Positions 1-7,973 are shown, numbered from the stretch's first letter. The stretch is DNA of 64,000 nt from Streptomyces sp. SM11 (GCF_002910905.1 NZ_NEUE01000098.1:22564-86563), one strand, 5' to 3'. A program made the numbers and translations. Notes: generated by a model from the sequence alone, not told the origin.

Positions 1-693
1 CTCGCCGCGTCGCTGCGAGCGTTCGCCGAGATCACCGTCACCGTGGTCACCACCTGGCAGTACGTCGGCGCGGTCGCGGCGGGCGTACTGCTGGGGCTGC
101 TGTGCCGGCGGGCGGACGGGACGACACCCCGCCCGCCCGCGCACCGGCCCCTGCTGACCGCCGCCGGGGCGCTGGTGCTCCTCGTCTCCGGCTACCTCTG
201 CACGGTCATCGCCTACCCGGTGTTCGGCGACCGGGTGAGCGACCCGAGCGCCAACCGGCTGTGGAACGACTACCTCCTGCTGTACGTGATCCTGCTCGTC
301 GGCGCGGGAGCCCTGCTGGGCCTGGCCCTCCGCCGGCACACCCGCCGCACCGCCCCGGCGAAGGCCGTCTGCGCCGCGCTCTGCGTCCTGGTCTGCGTCG
401 GCCCGGCCGTGGCCCTGAGCAACCTGGACTCCGCGATGCGGGACCGGGCCGAGAAGTGGGACGCCCAGGACCGCCGGCTGCGCGAGGGCGAGGCGGCCGG
501 GAGGCGGGTCCTTCCGTACGAACGGCTGGTGATCAGCAACATGCTGGAGCCGTTCAGCCAGGGCGGGCGTTCGTACTGGCCAGGCGGGTGTGTTGCCGAC
601 CTGTACGGGCTCGACCGGGTCACGGACGGGGTCGCAGGACACAACTTCCAGAAAATGTCCGATGATCACATGACCATCACAGAAGACTCGTAG
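1..693 (+). CDS. C-terminal part of a multi-pass membrane protein (truncated by window edge)
   Basis: The frame is open from base 1, so the true start lies outside the window; 230 codons precede the TAG stop. The visible part has about four hydrophobic stretches, the last ending near residue 140. A soluble tail follows that is rich in charged residues and ends with a W-x-G-G-C-x-A-D-L-Y-G-L pattern. This tail resembles the C-terminus of large actinobacterial membrane proteins of the DUF6056/glycosyltransferase-like type, but that is recall and weak. Function is unknown. The following 270 bases hold no convincing gene. Confidence 0.65.
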   Translation, partial: LAASLRAFAEITVTVVTTWQYVGAVAAGVLLGLLCRRADGTTPRPPAHRPLLTAAGALVLLVSGYLCTVIAYPVFGDRVSDPSANRLWNDYLLLYVILLVGAGALLGLALRRHTRRTAPAKAVCAALCVLVCVGPAVALSNLDSAMRDRAEKWDAQDRRLREGEAAGRRVLPYERLVISNMLEPFSQGGRSYWPGGCVADLYGLDRVTDGVAGHNFQKMSDDHMTITEDS

Positions 694-759
694 ATCTTGT
701 TCAAGCGGAACCCCCTCTCATGGAACCTCATGTTCTGGTGATCTACGGGGGAGTTCTCC

Positions 760-954
760 GTGCGTGCGTCGCGCCCGGTCGTTCTCGCTGTTGCCCTGGT
801 GCTGACAAGGCTGGTGGGAACGGAACACGCCGCGGTCGCGTTCCACCGCACGGATGCTGTGCGCGTCCCCACGGGGGAAGCCCCTGACCAGGAATGGGGC
901 TCGACGTTCCGCTCCCAGGGCAGCCGTGAGCCTGGCCGTCCACCCTGTAGGTGA
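760..954 (+). CDS. Possible small secreted-type ORF, doubtful
   Basis: This is a 64-codon GTG-start frame preceded by a GGGGGAG ribosome-binding-like sequence 5 bases upstream. The first 27 residues look like a signal peptide (basic start, then an Ala/Val/Leu run). The remainder has no recognisable domain and is rich in Arg, Pro and Ser. It lies alone between the truncated membrane protein and the SUKH genes. It may be a decayed remnant of a secreted protein and not a working gene. Confidence 0.2.
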   Translation: MRASRPVVLAVALVLTRLVGTEHAAVAFHRTDAVRVPTGEAPDQEWGSTFRSQGSREPGRPPCR

Positions 955-966
955 AGGGAACCCCGT

Positions 967-1503
967 ATGCCTCACCCCGCTGTCGTCCGCCTGCGCGAGC
1001 TGCTCCCACCGCCCGGCTCCGGCGGCGACGCGGTGGACTGGGAGCAGATCGAGCGGACGACGGGCCTGGCGTTCCCGGCCGACTACCGTGAGCTCGTGGA
1101 GTTGTACGGCGGCGGCGAGATCGACGAGTACCTGTCCATGAGCACCCCGCCGGTCCCCGGTTCGCCGTACGGGGATCTCCTGGACAGAGGCGAACCCGCT
1201 CTCTCGGACCGGGACCGCGAGGAGTTGGGCGCCCTCCTGCCGGCAGGCGCACTGCCGCCGCTGCTGCCCTTCGCGGACTCGGCGAGCAGCGATGTCGCGT
1301 TCTGGCTGCGCGACGGCGCTCCCGACGACTGGCGGGCGGCTGTCTTCCGGAGGCAGACGCCGCACGGGACGAGCCGCTGGACCGTGTTCGACGGCGGAGT
1401 CGCGGCGTTGTGCGTGGCGACTCTGACCGGCGAGGTGTCCCCGTTCAGCGAACGGCTCTCGGCGAGCGGAGGGCATGGGTTCGTGAGCTGGCGAGGCGTG
1501 TAG
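967..1503 (+). CDS. SMI1/KNR4 (SUKH) family protein
   Basis: The protein has 178 residues and starts with ATG. Residues 20-50 carry the family's opening pattern: W-x-x-I-E, then L-x-F-P-x-D-Y, then a helix ending Y-G-G-G-E-I. A later V-x-F-W segment near residue 108 matches the second conserved block. SUKH proteins are best known as immunity proteins that neutralise polymorphic toxins, or as regulators; no toxin gene is seen beside it. The next gene is a second SUKH protein with the same W-(S/E)-x-(L/I) and F-P-x-D-Y landmarks, so the pair are diverged paralogues. Partner and function are unknown. Confidence 0.75.
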   Translation: MPHPAVVRLRELLPPPGSGGDAVDWEQIERTTGLAFPADYRELVELYGGGEIDEYLSMSTPPVPGSPYGDLLDRGEPALSDRDREELGALLPAGALPPLLPFADSASSDVAFWLRDGAPDDWRAAVFRRQTPHGTSRWTVFDGGVAALCVATLTGEVSPFSERLSASGGHGFVSWRGV

Positions 1504-1759
1504 GACCGGCACCACCCTGTGCCCGGTCGGTACGAACTGTGGCCGCCGTGGGCTGCGGGGACGAGGCCGGAGGGGAGCTGCCGGGGGTACGTTGCAGATG
1601 GGCCGTAGCCGGGAGCGGACCGCCGGACGCGCCCAGGCGGATTCCCCCGTGTGCGGACAGGACCGTTTCGAACTCTCTGTACGGCGAAAGGTTCACTCAG
1701 TGGCGGAACATCGGCATCGTGGCTCATCAAGGGGCAGCAGCGCCGATGGCGGGAACGCC

Positions 1760-2401
1760 ATGACGGGAGCCTCCTTGGACAGCCCGGTCGGCTCTGCGGC
1801 GGTGCAAGCGCTCAGCCCGCTTCTCCGCAGCGACTACGCGGTTGGCGAGCAGGTCGACTGGTCGAACCTGACCCGCTCGTGGGGGACAGGATTCCCCTCG
1901 GATTACGTTGCCTTCATGTCGGCCTACGGAGCCGGCGGGATCAGCGACGCGTTCGAGGTTCTCCGTCCTGATGAGTTCTCTGCCGGGGATTCGGACGGCA
2001 TGGCGGGCGAAACCGCGAACGCGCGTGCGGTGTGGCCATCCGAATACCGGCCGGTGGAGGGTTTCTCATCCCTGAAGAGTCCGGTCATCGCCTGGGGGGT
2101 GACCGCTGGAGCGGACGTGGTCTGTTGGCTGACGAGGGACGAGAGCCCTGATCGGTGGCCCGTTGTCGTGGTGGGTCGGGATGGATTCTCGCGGTGGGCA
2201 TCGCACGAATGCGGCATGGCGGAGTTCTTGCGCCGTGTCTTTTCCGGAGAGCTGGAGGCCTGTCCGTTCAGCGATGCGACTCTCTGGGGTACAGGTGCGC
2301 AGAGGTTCGTGCACGGGAAGGAGGAGCGGCGTTTGCTGGAATCGGGAGTTGACCCGTGGACCGGGGGGCCCGATCCGCTGGCAGGGATCGGCTTCGATTG
2401 A
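1760..2401 (+). CDS. SMI1/KNR4 (SUKH) family protein, paralogue of the upstream gene
   Basis: The ATG at 1760 was chosen because the SUKH domain begins about 30 residues later and the longer upstream frame is Arg/Gly-rich and non-coding in character. The 213-residue protein shows VDWSNL, G-F-P-S-D-Y, the Y-G-A-G-G-I loop and a later D-V-V-C-W-L strand, matching the neighbour at 967-1503 block for block. It is probably a cytoplasmic immunity-type or adaptor protein. Two such genes in tandem without a toxin suggest either an orphan immunity array or remnants of a toxin locus. Confidence 0.75.
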   Translation: MTGASLDSPVGSAAVQALSPLLRSDYAVGEQVDWSNLTRSWGTGFPSDYVAFMSAYGAGGISDAFEVLRPDEFSAGDSDGMAGETANARAVWPSEYRPVEGFSSLKSPVIAWGVTAGADVVCWLTRDESPDRWPVVVVGRDGFSRWASHECGMAEFLRRVFSGELEACPFSDATLWGTGAQRFVHGKEERRLLESGVDPWTGGPDPLAGIGFD

Positions 2402-2527
2402 GCGCACCCGGAGGAGCGTTTCGCGGAGTCGTCTGTGGGCGTGAGCCCACGGCCGGTAATCCGTCCGCCCGCCGATTCCGGGGCGCTGGCCGCGTTGGAG
2501 GCGCCGCTCGGTCCCGCCCTCCCGTGT

Positions 2528-3550
2528 TCAGTCAACGGCGGGCTGGTGGACGCGCGGGATGCCCAGATCCGGCAGGTCGAGGTGGAAGCCCTGCCCGCGA
2601 CCGCTCATGGTGCCGTCGTAGGAGAGTTCGTCCAGACCGACGCCCAGGTGCCGCAACTCCTCGACGAGCATGCGGGCGGCCGTCGCGGCGTGCGCGGGCT
2701 CGTCCATGGCTTCGGGGAAACGGCGTTGCCAGACCGAGGAGGAGGACTCCCAGCCGCTGCGCGCCAGTCGGGCGGGGTCGGCCGCATCCGGATGGTGCAC
2801 ATGGCCGGTGGCCTCGATGACGAGACTCAGACCCTGGCTCCAGCACTGGACGAAGCGCCGGGGATCACCGGCGGATCCCAGGTGCAGGATGAACCTGCCG
2901 GGGAAGAACGGGGTGTCGTAATCGAGGGAACGCAGCGTTTCGGACAGGCGCTTCTCCACGTCTTCCCACGTGGTGCCGGTCGTGTGCGGCGCGGCGGACA
3001 CGACCGGCAGACCGGCCGACGCGGCGGCACGCCAGCGGCCACGGGAGTAGCCGCGTCCGACGGCGTCCGTCTCCGCGTCGGGAGGCAGGAGTTCGAGGCT
3101 CACCTCGCCCTCGTCGTGCGTGTGCGCGAGAAAGCAGGCGCCGGGGCGCCGCCACAGCATCCACGGTCCGGAGCTGCCTCCCCACATCGTGGGCGGGCCC
3201 AGCTCCTCCTCCATGACCCACCAGGCGGCGCGCACCAGGCCGGCGGCGGTGCCTGTGTCCTCGGCGGGCAGGTCGACGACGCGAACGTTCAGTTTGCGCA
3301 CCCGATCGGGTTCCGAGGCGTCGGAGATCACCGTGCCGTAGCCGCCCCAGGGCCCCTTCCGGGGGGCGAACCCGCGCCAGAGTTGGCCCACGATCTCCTT
3401 GGGCTCCCGGAGCTCCCAGCCCAGCGCCGAGGTGGCGTGCTCGAACTCCGACAGGCTCCACGAGCCGAAGTGGAGCGGGGCGGCCTCTCGCACCAGCTCG
3501 CGGAAGATGTCGGCGTCGAGCCAATTGCCCCGGGGGATCGTGTTCTCCAT
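2528..3550 (-). CDS. Uncharacterised protein resembling TY-Chap/YbjN-type peptide-binding chaperone domains
   Basis: The protein has 340 residues. The start is the ATG at 3550 because the frame upstream has the composition of an antisense shadow of the thioesterase gene. The N-terminal half (about 1-190) contains an alternating Trp-rich region (ALGWEL, W-R-G-F-A-P, M-W-G-G-S-S-G-P-W). The C-terminal half has the pattern T-W-E-D-V-E-x-R-L, an F-x-Q-C-W-S-Q-G-L strand, a helix with L-x-x-x-G-W and a final (A/V)-x-x-L-V-E-E-L-R-H-L-G. This resembles the T3SS/YbjN-like (TY-Chap) domains common beside polymorphic-toxin genes. It is convergent with the SUKH genes. The family assignment is tentative. 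Confidence 0.6.
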   Translation of the reverse strand: MENTIPRGNWLDADIFRELVREAAPLHFGSWSLSEFEHATSALGWELREPKEIVGQLWRGFAPRKGPWGGYGTVISDASEPDRVRKLNVRVVDLPAEDTGTAAGLVRAAWWVMEEELGPPTMWGGSSGPWMLWRRPGACFLAHTHDEGEVSLELLPPDAETDAVGRGYSRGRWRAAASAGLPVVSAAPHTTGTTWEDVEKRLSETLRSLDYDTPFFPGRFILHLGSAGDPRRFVQCWSQGLSLVIEATGHVHHPDAADPARLARSGWESSSSVWQRRFPEAMDEPAHAATAARMLVEELRHLGVGLDELSYDGTMSGRGQGFHLDLPDLGIPRVHQPAVD

Positions 3551-3655
3551 CCGGCAGAGGGTGGCGGTCCGGTGCTGACGGGGGCCCGGAGGGCCGATGT
3601 TGACGGAACGTTCCCGGGAGGAGAGGCTTGTCCCTCCGGAGGGATGAGGTGGAGC

Positions 3656-4099
3656 ATGGAGGCGGACGCCTCGGAACTCGCGTTCGGGCAGAAGGTCCTG
3701 GAGGCCCAGCCCTTCAGTGTCCTGCTGGGCGCACGGCTGACGGCCTTCGGCGCCGGAGCGGCGGTCCTGGAGCTGGACGTACGCGACGAACTGCGCCAGC
3801 AGAACGGCTTCGTCCACGGCGGCGTCCTGAGCTACGCGGCCGACAACGCCCTCACCTTCGCGGCGGGGGCGGCCGTCGGTCCGGCCGTCCTGACCGCCGG
3901 CTTCACCATCGACTATCTGCGCCCGGCCCGGGGTGAGCTGCTGCGCGCACGGGCGCAGGTGGTCCGCCCCGGCCGTACCCGGGTCGTCTGCCGCTGCGAT
4001 CTGCTGATGGTGGACGCCGCGGGGGAGGAAACCCTCTGCGCGGTGGCCCAGGGCACGATCGCCGTTTCCGGAACCGCCCCCGGAGCCGCGGGAAGCTGA
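3656..4099 (+). CDS. PaaI-family hotdog thioesterase
   Basis: The protein is about 147 residues, the usual length for this family. It contains the signature Q-N-G-F-V-H-G-G-V-L-S-Y-A-A-D (active-site Asn/Gly-His region) followed by a Thr/Ala-rich helix, then the F-x-I-D-Y-L-R-P-A-R-G strand and a closing AQGTIA segment. Enzymes of this group hydrolyse acyl-CoA or aryl-CoA thioesters; the substrate here cannot be told. ATG 3656 is favoured because a GAGGTGG sequence precedes it. ATG 3644 is an in-frame alternative but sits directly against its GGAGGG. Confidence 0.85.
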   Translation: MEADASELAFGQKVLEAQPFSVLLGARLTAFGAGAAVLELDVRDELRQQNGFVHGGVLSYAADNALTFAAGAAVGPAVLTAGFTIDYLRPARGELLRARAQVVRPGRTRVVCRCDLLMVDAAGEETLCAVAQGTIAVSGTAPGAAGS

Positions 4100-4300
4100 G
4101 CTGATGTCCGCGCCACCGGGGGCTGGTCCGCCGCCGACTGCCCCGCGGCGGACGGGACTTCCGGGCATGGGTCGATCGGAGTGAGCACACCGAGGCGGTC
4201 TGCGACCTCCTGGGCGGAGGTCAGGCAGAGGTCTCCCGGAACGCGCGCCCAATGATCCGCACAGCGGGCGGCAGCCCGTCGGTCACGAGACGGTCGGCCA

Positions 4301-4456
4301 CCGGCCTTCGACAAGGAGGGCCGCAAGGAACGCCACGCGGTGGAGTGCGGGGTCGGCCGGCTGAAACGACACCGCGCGGTAGCCACGAGATGCGACGAGT
4401 CGGCCGTGCGCCACGAGGCGACCGTGCTGGTCGCAGCCATCAACGAGTGGCTGTGA
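4301..4456 (+). pseudogene. Remnant of an IS5-type transposase (C-terminal end only)
   Basis: From about 4307 to the TGA at 4456 the frame reads as the last 49 residues of a DDE transposase. It begins F-D-K-x-G-R-K-E-R-H, then V-E-x-G-V-G-R-L-K-R-H-R-A-V-A-T-R-x-D, and ends with a helix finishing N-E-W-L. The E in V-E-x-x-x-x-R-L-K is the family's catalytic glutamate. No N-terminal half, no inverted repeats and no direct repeats were found. It is a scar of an old insertion in the 420-base gap between the thioesterase and hydrolase genes; the rest of that gap shows nothing else recognisable. Confidence 0.6.
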
Positions 4457-4520
4457 CGCGTCCTCGGCACCAGCGCCAGGCGGACGAACGCACGTTCCGG
4501 AGCCAGGGCATCATAGGGCG

Positions 4521-5321
4521 ATGAGCGAGAATCGAACCCCGACGGCAGTGTTGCTGCACGGCTGGCCGGTCACGTCCGACCACTGGCGGTACTTGGTTCC
4601 GGTCCTTGAGGCCGCCGGTATCACCGCGGTCCCGGTCACGCTTCCCGGGCTGGGCGCCGCTCCCGAATCCGGCGTGACCGACTTCCGCAAGGCGGCACTC
4701 GCCGAAGAGGTCCGGGCACGGCTGGCGCGGGAGGGCGTCACCCGCTTCGCCGCCATCGGCCACGACTGGGGTGCGACGGTCGGATACTGCATCGCGGCCC
4801 AGGCGCCGGAATCGGTCAGCGGGCTCGTGGTCGAGGAAGAGATCCTTCCCGGTGTCGACGTCGAGATTCCCGCAGCTGGCCGGGGCCACTATCCATCGTG
4901 GCACGGCCCTTTCAACCGGACGCCCGGCCTCGCGGAGAAGCTCGTGCCCGGCCGGGAAGCGGCGTACTACGGCACGTTCCTGGAACAGAGCGCCGGACCG
5001 AGCGGACTCAGCCCGGACACTCTTCATGCCTACATCAAGGCGTACAGCACTCCAGGCGTACTGGACGCCGGGCTGGCGTACTACCGCACCAGGTCAGCAG
5101 ATGTCGACGACATCCGAGCGCTTGCCGCCCAGCCGATCTCCACGCCAGTCCTGGCAGTCGGAGGCGGACACGCGATGGGGACGGCTGTCGCGGCCGGACT
5201 GGCCACCCTCGCCAGCAGTGTCACCCCGCTCGTCCTCGAACGATCCGGCCACTACCCCGCGGAGCAGGAACCGGACAGCGTGAACCTCGCTATCGTGCAG
5301 TTCCTGCAACGGCACTCGTGA
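4521..5321 (+). CDS. Alpha/beta hydrolase, epoxide-hydrolase-like
   Basis: This 266-residue cytoplasmic protein has an HGWPV oxyanion loop near residue 13. The nucleophile elbow G-H-D-W-G-A near residue 80 carries Asp, as in epoxide hydrolases and haloalkane dehalogenases, where esterases carry Ser. The catalytic His is in G-H-Y-P-A-E-Q-E near residue 243. An Asp nucleophile forms an alkyl-enzyme ester that water then hydrolyses. The cap region contains several Tyr residues (A-Y-Y-G-T, A-Y-Y-R-T) that could activate an epoxide. The substrate is unknown. The gene stands alone after the transposase scar. Confidence 0.82.
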   Translation: MSENRTPTAVLLHGWPVTSDHWRYLVPVLEAAGITAVPVTLPGLGAAPESGVTDFRKAALAEEVRARLAREGVTRFAAIGHDWGATVGYCIAAQAPESVSGLVVEEEILPGVDVEIPAAGRGHYPSWHGPFNRTPGLAEKLVPGREAAYYGTFLEQSAGPSGLSPDTLHAYIKAYSTPGVLDAGLAYYRTRSADVDDIRALAAQPISTPVLAVGGGHAMGTAVAAGLATLASSVTPLVLERSGHYPAEQEPDSVNLAIVQFLQRHS

Positions 5322-5375
5322 TCCCTCGATGCCGCGTTTCCGCAGCGGACCTTGAGACGGTGGCAGGATACGAGG

Positions 5376-5906
5376 ATGGCGACGAACACGCCCTGGTCGG
5401 GGCTGCACCATGACCTGCTGACGGCGAAGGCGTCGGTCTACGACCCCGGTGGCTTCGTCTGCTCGCGGCCGGTGCCCGAACCGGAGAGCGCCGACTACGC
5501 GGCGCACAGGTTCACGCTCGACGGGCGGTTGGCCGCGTTTCGTGCGGCGAGGACGACCCCGACCAAGGCCGGTCAGTTCGTCACCGTGTGGCAGCGCTCC
5601 GTCGAAGGCCCGATCCGCCCCTTCGACGCCGATGACGGCGTCGGCCTCTTCGTCATCGGCTGCCGCGACGAAGGCCGCGCCGGGCAGTTCGTGTTCCCGC
5701 TCGACGTGCTGTGCGAGCGCGGCGTCGTGTCCCGTAACGGCGTGGGCGGAAAGCGCGGCTTCCGCGTCTATCCGCCGGGTACGGTCACCACCAGCCGCCA
5801 GGCGCACGGCACCCAGGCGTGGCAGGTGAAGTACTACCTGGACATCGGGGAGGGCGGGCAGGGGCCCGTCGACCTGGCGCGCGCCACGTCTCTCTACCAC
5901 CCGTAG
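5376..5906 (+). CDS. MepB-like protein
   Basis: The protein has 176 residues; ATG 5376 is preceded by a purine-rich GGATACGAGG. Conserved features of the MepB family are visible: an early S-x-Y-x-x-x-G-F segment, a central R-x-x-x-T-P-T-K-x-G-Q-F-V-x-x-W block, the D-D-x-x-x-L-F-V segment, a Q-F-x-F-P strand and a G-K-R-G-F-R-V-Y-P-P motif. MepB is named from the Staphylococcus mepRAB efflux operon but its role is unknown. No MepA-type efflux gene lies nearby, so the function cannot be inferred from context. Confidence 0.75.
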   Translation: MATNTPWSGLHHDLLTAKASVYDPGGFVCSRPVPEPESADYAAHRFTLDGRLAAFRAARTTPTKAGQFVTVWQRSVEGPIRPFDADDGVGLFVIGCRDEGRAGQFVFPLDVLCERGVVSRNGVGGKRGFRVYPPGTVTTSRQAHGTQAWQVKYYLDIGEGGQGPVDLARATSLYHP

Positions 5907-6070
5907 CGCGCCATCGGTCCGGAAGCCTTCCGTCGGCGGTCATGGCGCGGAATGTGGGGCGAGGGGACTTTCTCCACCGGCACAGGGCGGTGTGTACGGG
6001 TTGCACCTGCCGTAGCGGCATGTGGTCCGGTGGACCCACGCCCCGGTCCCTGGAGAAAAGGTCCCTGCTC

Positions 6071-6427
6071 ATGCATTCGTCCTTCCTGCCGCCCCGCCGG
6101 ATCAAGATCGGTGACGTGGCGGCCTTCGCGGGCAGCACACCGCGGGCGATTCGCCACTACCACGAGATCGGCCTGCTCCCCGAGCCCGAGCGGGGCGGCG
6201 ACGACCGCCGCCGCTACGGGTACGAGGACCTGATCCGCCTGCTGTGGATCCGCAGGACGGCCGACGACGGTGAGGACGAGGCCGATCCCGGTTCCGGAAG
6301 GCGGGAGGCTGACTCCATGAGCGCGTTGGACGCCATCGGCAAGATGCCCTACGACTTCTCCCCGGCGCGCCTGCGCTGTATGGAACTGGCCGAAGAACTC
6401 GCCGCCCACGACGTACCCGGTACGTAG
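6071..6427 (+). CDS. Shortened MerR-family regulator, probably decaying
   Basis: The 118-residue product begins with a clear MerR helix-turn-helix: I-K-I-G-D-V-A-x-F-A-G, T-P-R-A-I-R-H-Y-H-E-I-G-L-L, then R-R-Y-G-Y-E-D-L-I-R-L-L-W-I. After about residue 62 the usual coiled-coil dimerisation helix and effector region are missing. A short acidic, Arg/Ser-rich piece replaces them, followed by a scrap of C-terminal helix (R-C-M-E-L-A-E-E-L-A). Typical family members in Streptomyces run to 200-300 residues. An internal deletion is the simplest reading; it may still bind DNA but should not dimerise normally. Confidence 0.6.
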   Translation: MHSSFLPPRRIKIGDVAAFAGSTPRAIRHYHEIGLLPEPERGGDDRRRYGYEDLIRLLWIRRTADDGEDEADPGSGRREADSMSALDAIGKMPYDFSPARLRCMELAEELAAHDVPGT

Positions 6428-6580
6428 AACACGGCCCGGCCGCCCGAGCGGCGGCCGACGACGGTCGCCTCGCGTGACACGGTGCCACTGTTCTGCGACG
6501 CGCCTCGGCCCTCGGCCCTCGGCCCGCTTCTGTTTCCGGCCGATGCCGGGGCGGGACCCGGTTCCTGCCCGGACAGCGGG

Positions 6581-6618
6581 ACGCCCCACCGTGCGGGCAT
6601 GCGGGCACGGTGGGGCGT
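6581..6618 (-). terminator. Hairpin ending the DUF397/Scr1 operon
   Basis: A perfect 14-base inverted repeat (6581-6594 with 6605-6618) surrounds a 10-base loop, directly after the stop of the DUF397 gene at 6644. The stem is almost all G/C and has no U-run, as is usual for Streptomyces terminators. Confidence 0.7.
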
Positions 6619-6643
6619 AGCCGGAGCGATGACGCGGCGCCGG

Positions 6644-6862
6644 TCAGACGGTGGGGCCGAAGCCACCGGCCTTGACACCCGCCACGAAGGCGGCGAAGGC
6701 GGTGGCGGGGAAGCCGAGGGCGGGGCCGCCCGGGTTCTTGGAGTCGCGTACGGGGACGGTGCCGGTGGTGGACGCGGTGGTCGGGGCCCATTCGACGCAG
6801 GTGCCGCCGTTGTTGCTGTAGGAGGACTTGATCCACTGCTGGGTCGCGGTGCCGGTAGCCAT
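6644..6862 (-). CDS. DUF397 domain protein (second copy)
   Basis: The 72-residue protein shows the family signature: W-I-K-S-S-Y-S-N-N-G-G-T-C-V-E-W, then V-P-V-R-D-S-K-N-P-G-G-P, then F-P-A-T-A-F-A-A-F-V-A-G-V. DUF397 proteins in Streptomyces are small partners of Scr1/DUF5753 regulators, as here, and some act with them in developmental control. The start is ATG at 6862. It differs from the copy at 6910-7116 only at both ends and by a few substitutions, and the core DNA is identical over 96 bases, so it arose by recent duplication or was kept alike by gene conversion. Confidence 0.85.
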   Translation of the reverse strand: MATGTATQQWIKSSYSNNGGTCVEWAPTTASTTGTVPVRDSKNPGGPALGFPATAFAAFVAGVKAGGFGPTV

Positions 6863-7044
6863 CTGCGGGCCGCCCTTTCGTCGTTGTCCGGTCCTGGCTG
6901 CGGTCGGTGCTACAGCTCGCCCGACTTGATACCCGCGATGAAGGTGCTGAAGGCGGTGGCGGGGAAGCCGAGGGCGGGGCCGCCCGGGTTCTTGGAGTCG
7001 CGTACGGGGACGGTGCCGGTGGTGGACGCGGTGGTCGGGGCCCA
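6695..7044. repeat. Direct repeat: two 96-base identical blocks inside the DUF397 genes
   Basis: Bases 6695-6790 and 6949-7044 are identical by eye at an offset of 254 bases. Similarity continues with single mismatches for about 60 further bases. The identity includes wobble positions, which argues for recent duplication or gene conversion. Confidence 0.85.
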
Positions 7045-7116
7045 CTCGACGCAGGTGCCGCCGTTGTCGCTGTAGGAGGACTTGACCCACTGCTGGGTCG
7101 TGGATTCGCTCGTCAC
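6910..7116 (-). CDS. DUF397 domain protein (first copy)
   Basis: The protein is 68 residues, with the same W-V-K-S-S-Y-S, G-G-T-C-V-E-W and V-R-D-S-K-N-P motifs as its neighbour. The GTG start overlaps the stop of the Scr1-type regulator (GTGA, 7113-7116), so the two are translationally coupled and the protein is very probably the cognate partner of that regulator. The C-terminus (F-S-T-F-I-A-G-I-K-S-G) differs from the second copy, which could change partner specificity. Confidence 0.87.
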   Translation of the reverse strand: MTSESTTQQWVKSSYSDNGGTCVEWAPTTASTTGTVPVRDSKNPGGPALGFPATAFSTFIAGIKSGEL

Positions 7117-7952
7117 GGGGTGCCCTTTCGATGCTGGTGGATCATGTCCACAGTCTCTGCCTGCGACAGAGACACGGCCTGCAACTGATGGTAGGCCCTC
7201 ACCACTGGGATGACGGAGCTGAGTTCGCGGTCGAGATGGCCCTGCGTCTCGGACTCGACGTAGGAGACGACGGACCGGTCCTGGAGCGTCAGCAGATTCA
7301 CCGCTCGGTTGAAGGGCCGATGCTCGCCGATGCTGAACGGGGCGATCTGCAGCATGGTGTGGGACTGGGTGGCGAAGTCGACCAGATACTGCAACTGAGC
7401 GTCCATTACGGCAGGGCTGCCGATAGGCCGACGGATGCAGCTTTCGTCCAGCACTGCGATCAGCATCGGCGGCGCGGTGCGTAACAGTGCGCCCTGGCGC
7501 TCCATGAGCAACGAGACGCGCTGGTCAGCTTGTTCGGGGGTGATGACTCCTCGGCCGACTGCCCCGTTCGCCAGCGCCTGCGCGTACTCCCGGGTCTGGA
7601 GCAGCCCTGGGATGACGCCCACCTCGAACAGCCTGATCTCCGCCGCCCGGCCCTCCAACGCCACGTACTCCGGGAAGCCCTGCAACAGCACACCGTGCTT
7701 GATCTTGCGCCACTCGCGCTCGAACGAATCAGCGGTTCCCGTAAAGCTCATCGCCACGTCAACGGCGATCGCAAACTTGCGGGTTGGGGACTTGTGGCAC
7801 AATTCCACGCCGGAAACATGTCGCCCCGTGTAGCCGATGCGCGCGCCGAGGTCGTCCTGTTTCCAGCCGCGCGCTTCGCGCTCCCTACGCAGCCGTGCTC
7901 CATAGGCCGCCTCCGGGCCCCCGTCAGGGTTCACTTCCTTGCGATTGACCAA
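7113..7952 (-). CDS. Helix-turn-helix regulator with Scr1/DUF5753 domain
   Basis: This is a 279-residue cytoplasmic DNA-binding protein. Residues about 15-75 form an XRE-type helix-turn-helix (A-R-L-R-R-E-R-E-x-x-G-W-K-Q-D-D-L-G-A-R-I-G). The remainder is the DUF5753 domain, with the landmarks V-P-G-L-L-Q-T-like (here V-I-P-G-L-L-Q-T-R-E-Y-A), R-x-x-L-L-x-x, D-E-S-C-I-R-R-P-I-G and L-Q-I-A-P-F-S. The start codon is TTG, supported by GGGGGA a few bases upstream. It forms an operon with two DUF397 genes. Regulators of this group influence development and antibiotic production in Streptomyces; targets here are unknown. Confidence 0.87.
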   Translation of the reverse strand: MVNRKEVNPDGGPEAAYGARLRREREARGWKQDDLGARIGYTGRHVSGVELCHKSPTRKFAIAVDVAMSFTGTADSFEREWRKIKHGVLLQGFPEYVALEGRAAEIRLFEVGVIPGLLQTREYAQALANGAVGRGVITPEQADQRVSLLMERQGALLRTAPPMLIAVLDESCIRRPIGSPAVMDAQLQYLVDFATQSHTMLQIAPFSIGEHRPFNRAVNLLTLQDRSVVSYVESETQGHLDRELSSVIPVVRAYHQLQAVSLSQAETVDMIHQHRKGTP

Positions 7953-7963
7953 CGTATCCCCCA

Positions 7964-7973
7964 GTTTCGAAAC
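7964..7973. promoter_or_regulatory. Palindrome upstream of the Scr1-type regulator
   Basis: GTTTCGAAAC is a perfect 10-base palindrome lying 11-21 bases before the TTG start of the regulator. It is a candidate autoregulatory operator, but a palindrome this short can occur by chance. Confidence 0.3.

Noticed and set aside
2435..3655. Long upstream extension of the thioesterase frame
   Set aside because: The extension is antisense to the convergent 340-residue gene and has shadow composition; the thioesterase domain begins only after 3656.
4100..4520. Intact insertion sequence
   Set aside because: Only the C-terminal end of a transposase can be read; there is no first half, terminal inverted repeat or target duplication.
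6505..6530. CTCGGCC triplet repeat as a functional element
   Set aside because: It is three short copies in high-G/C DNA without relation to a gene or promoter; probably chance.
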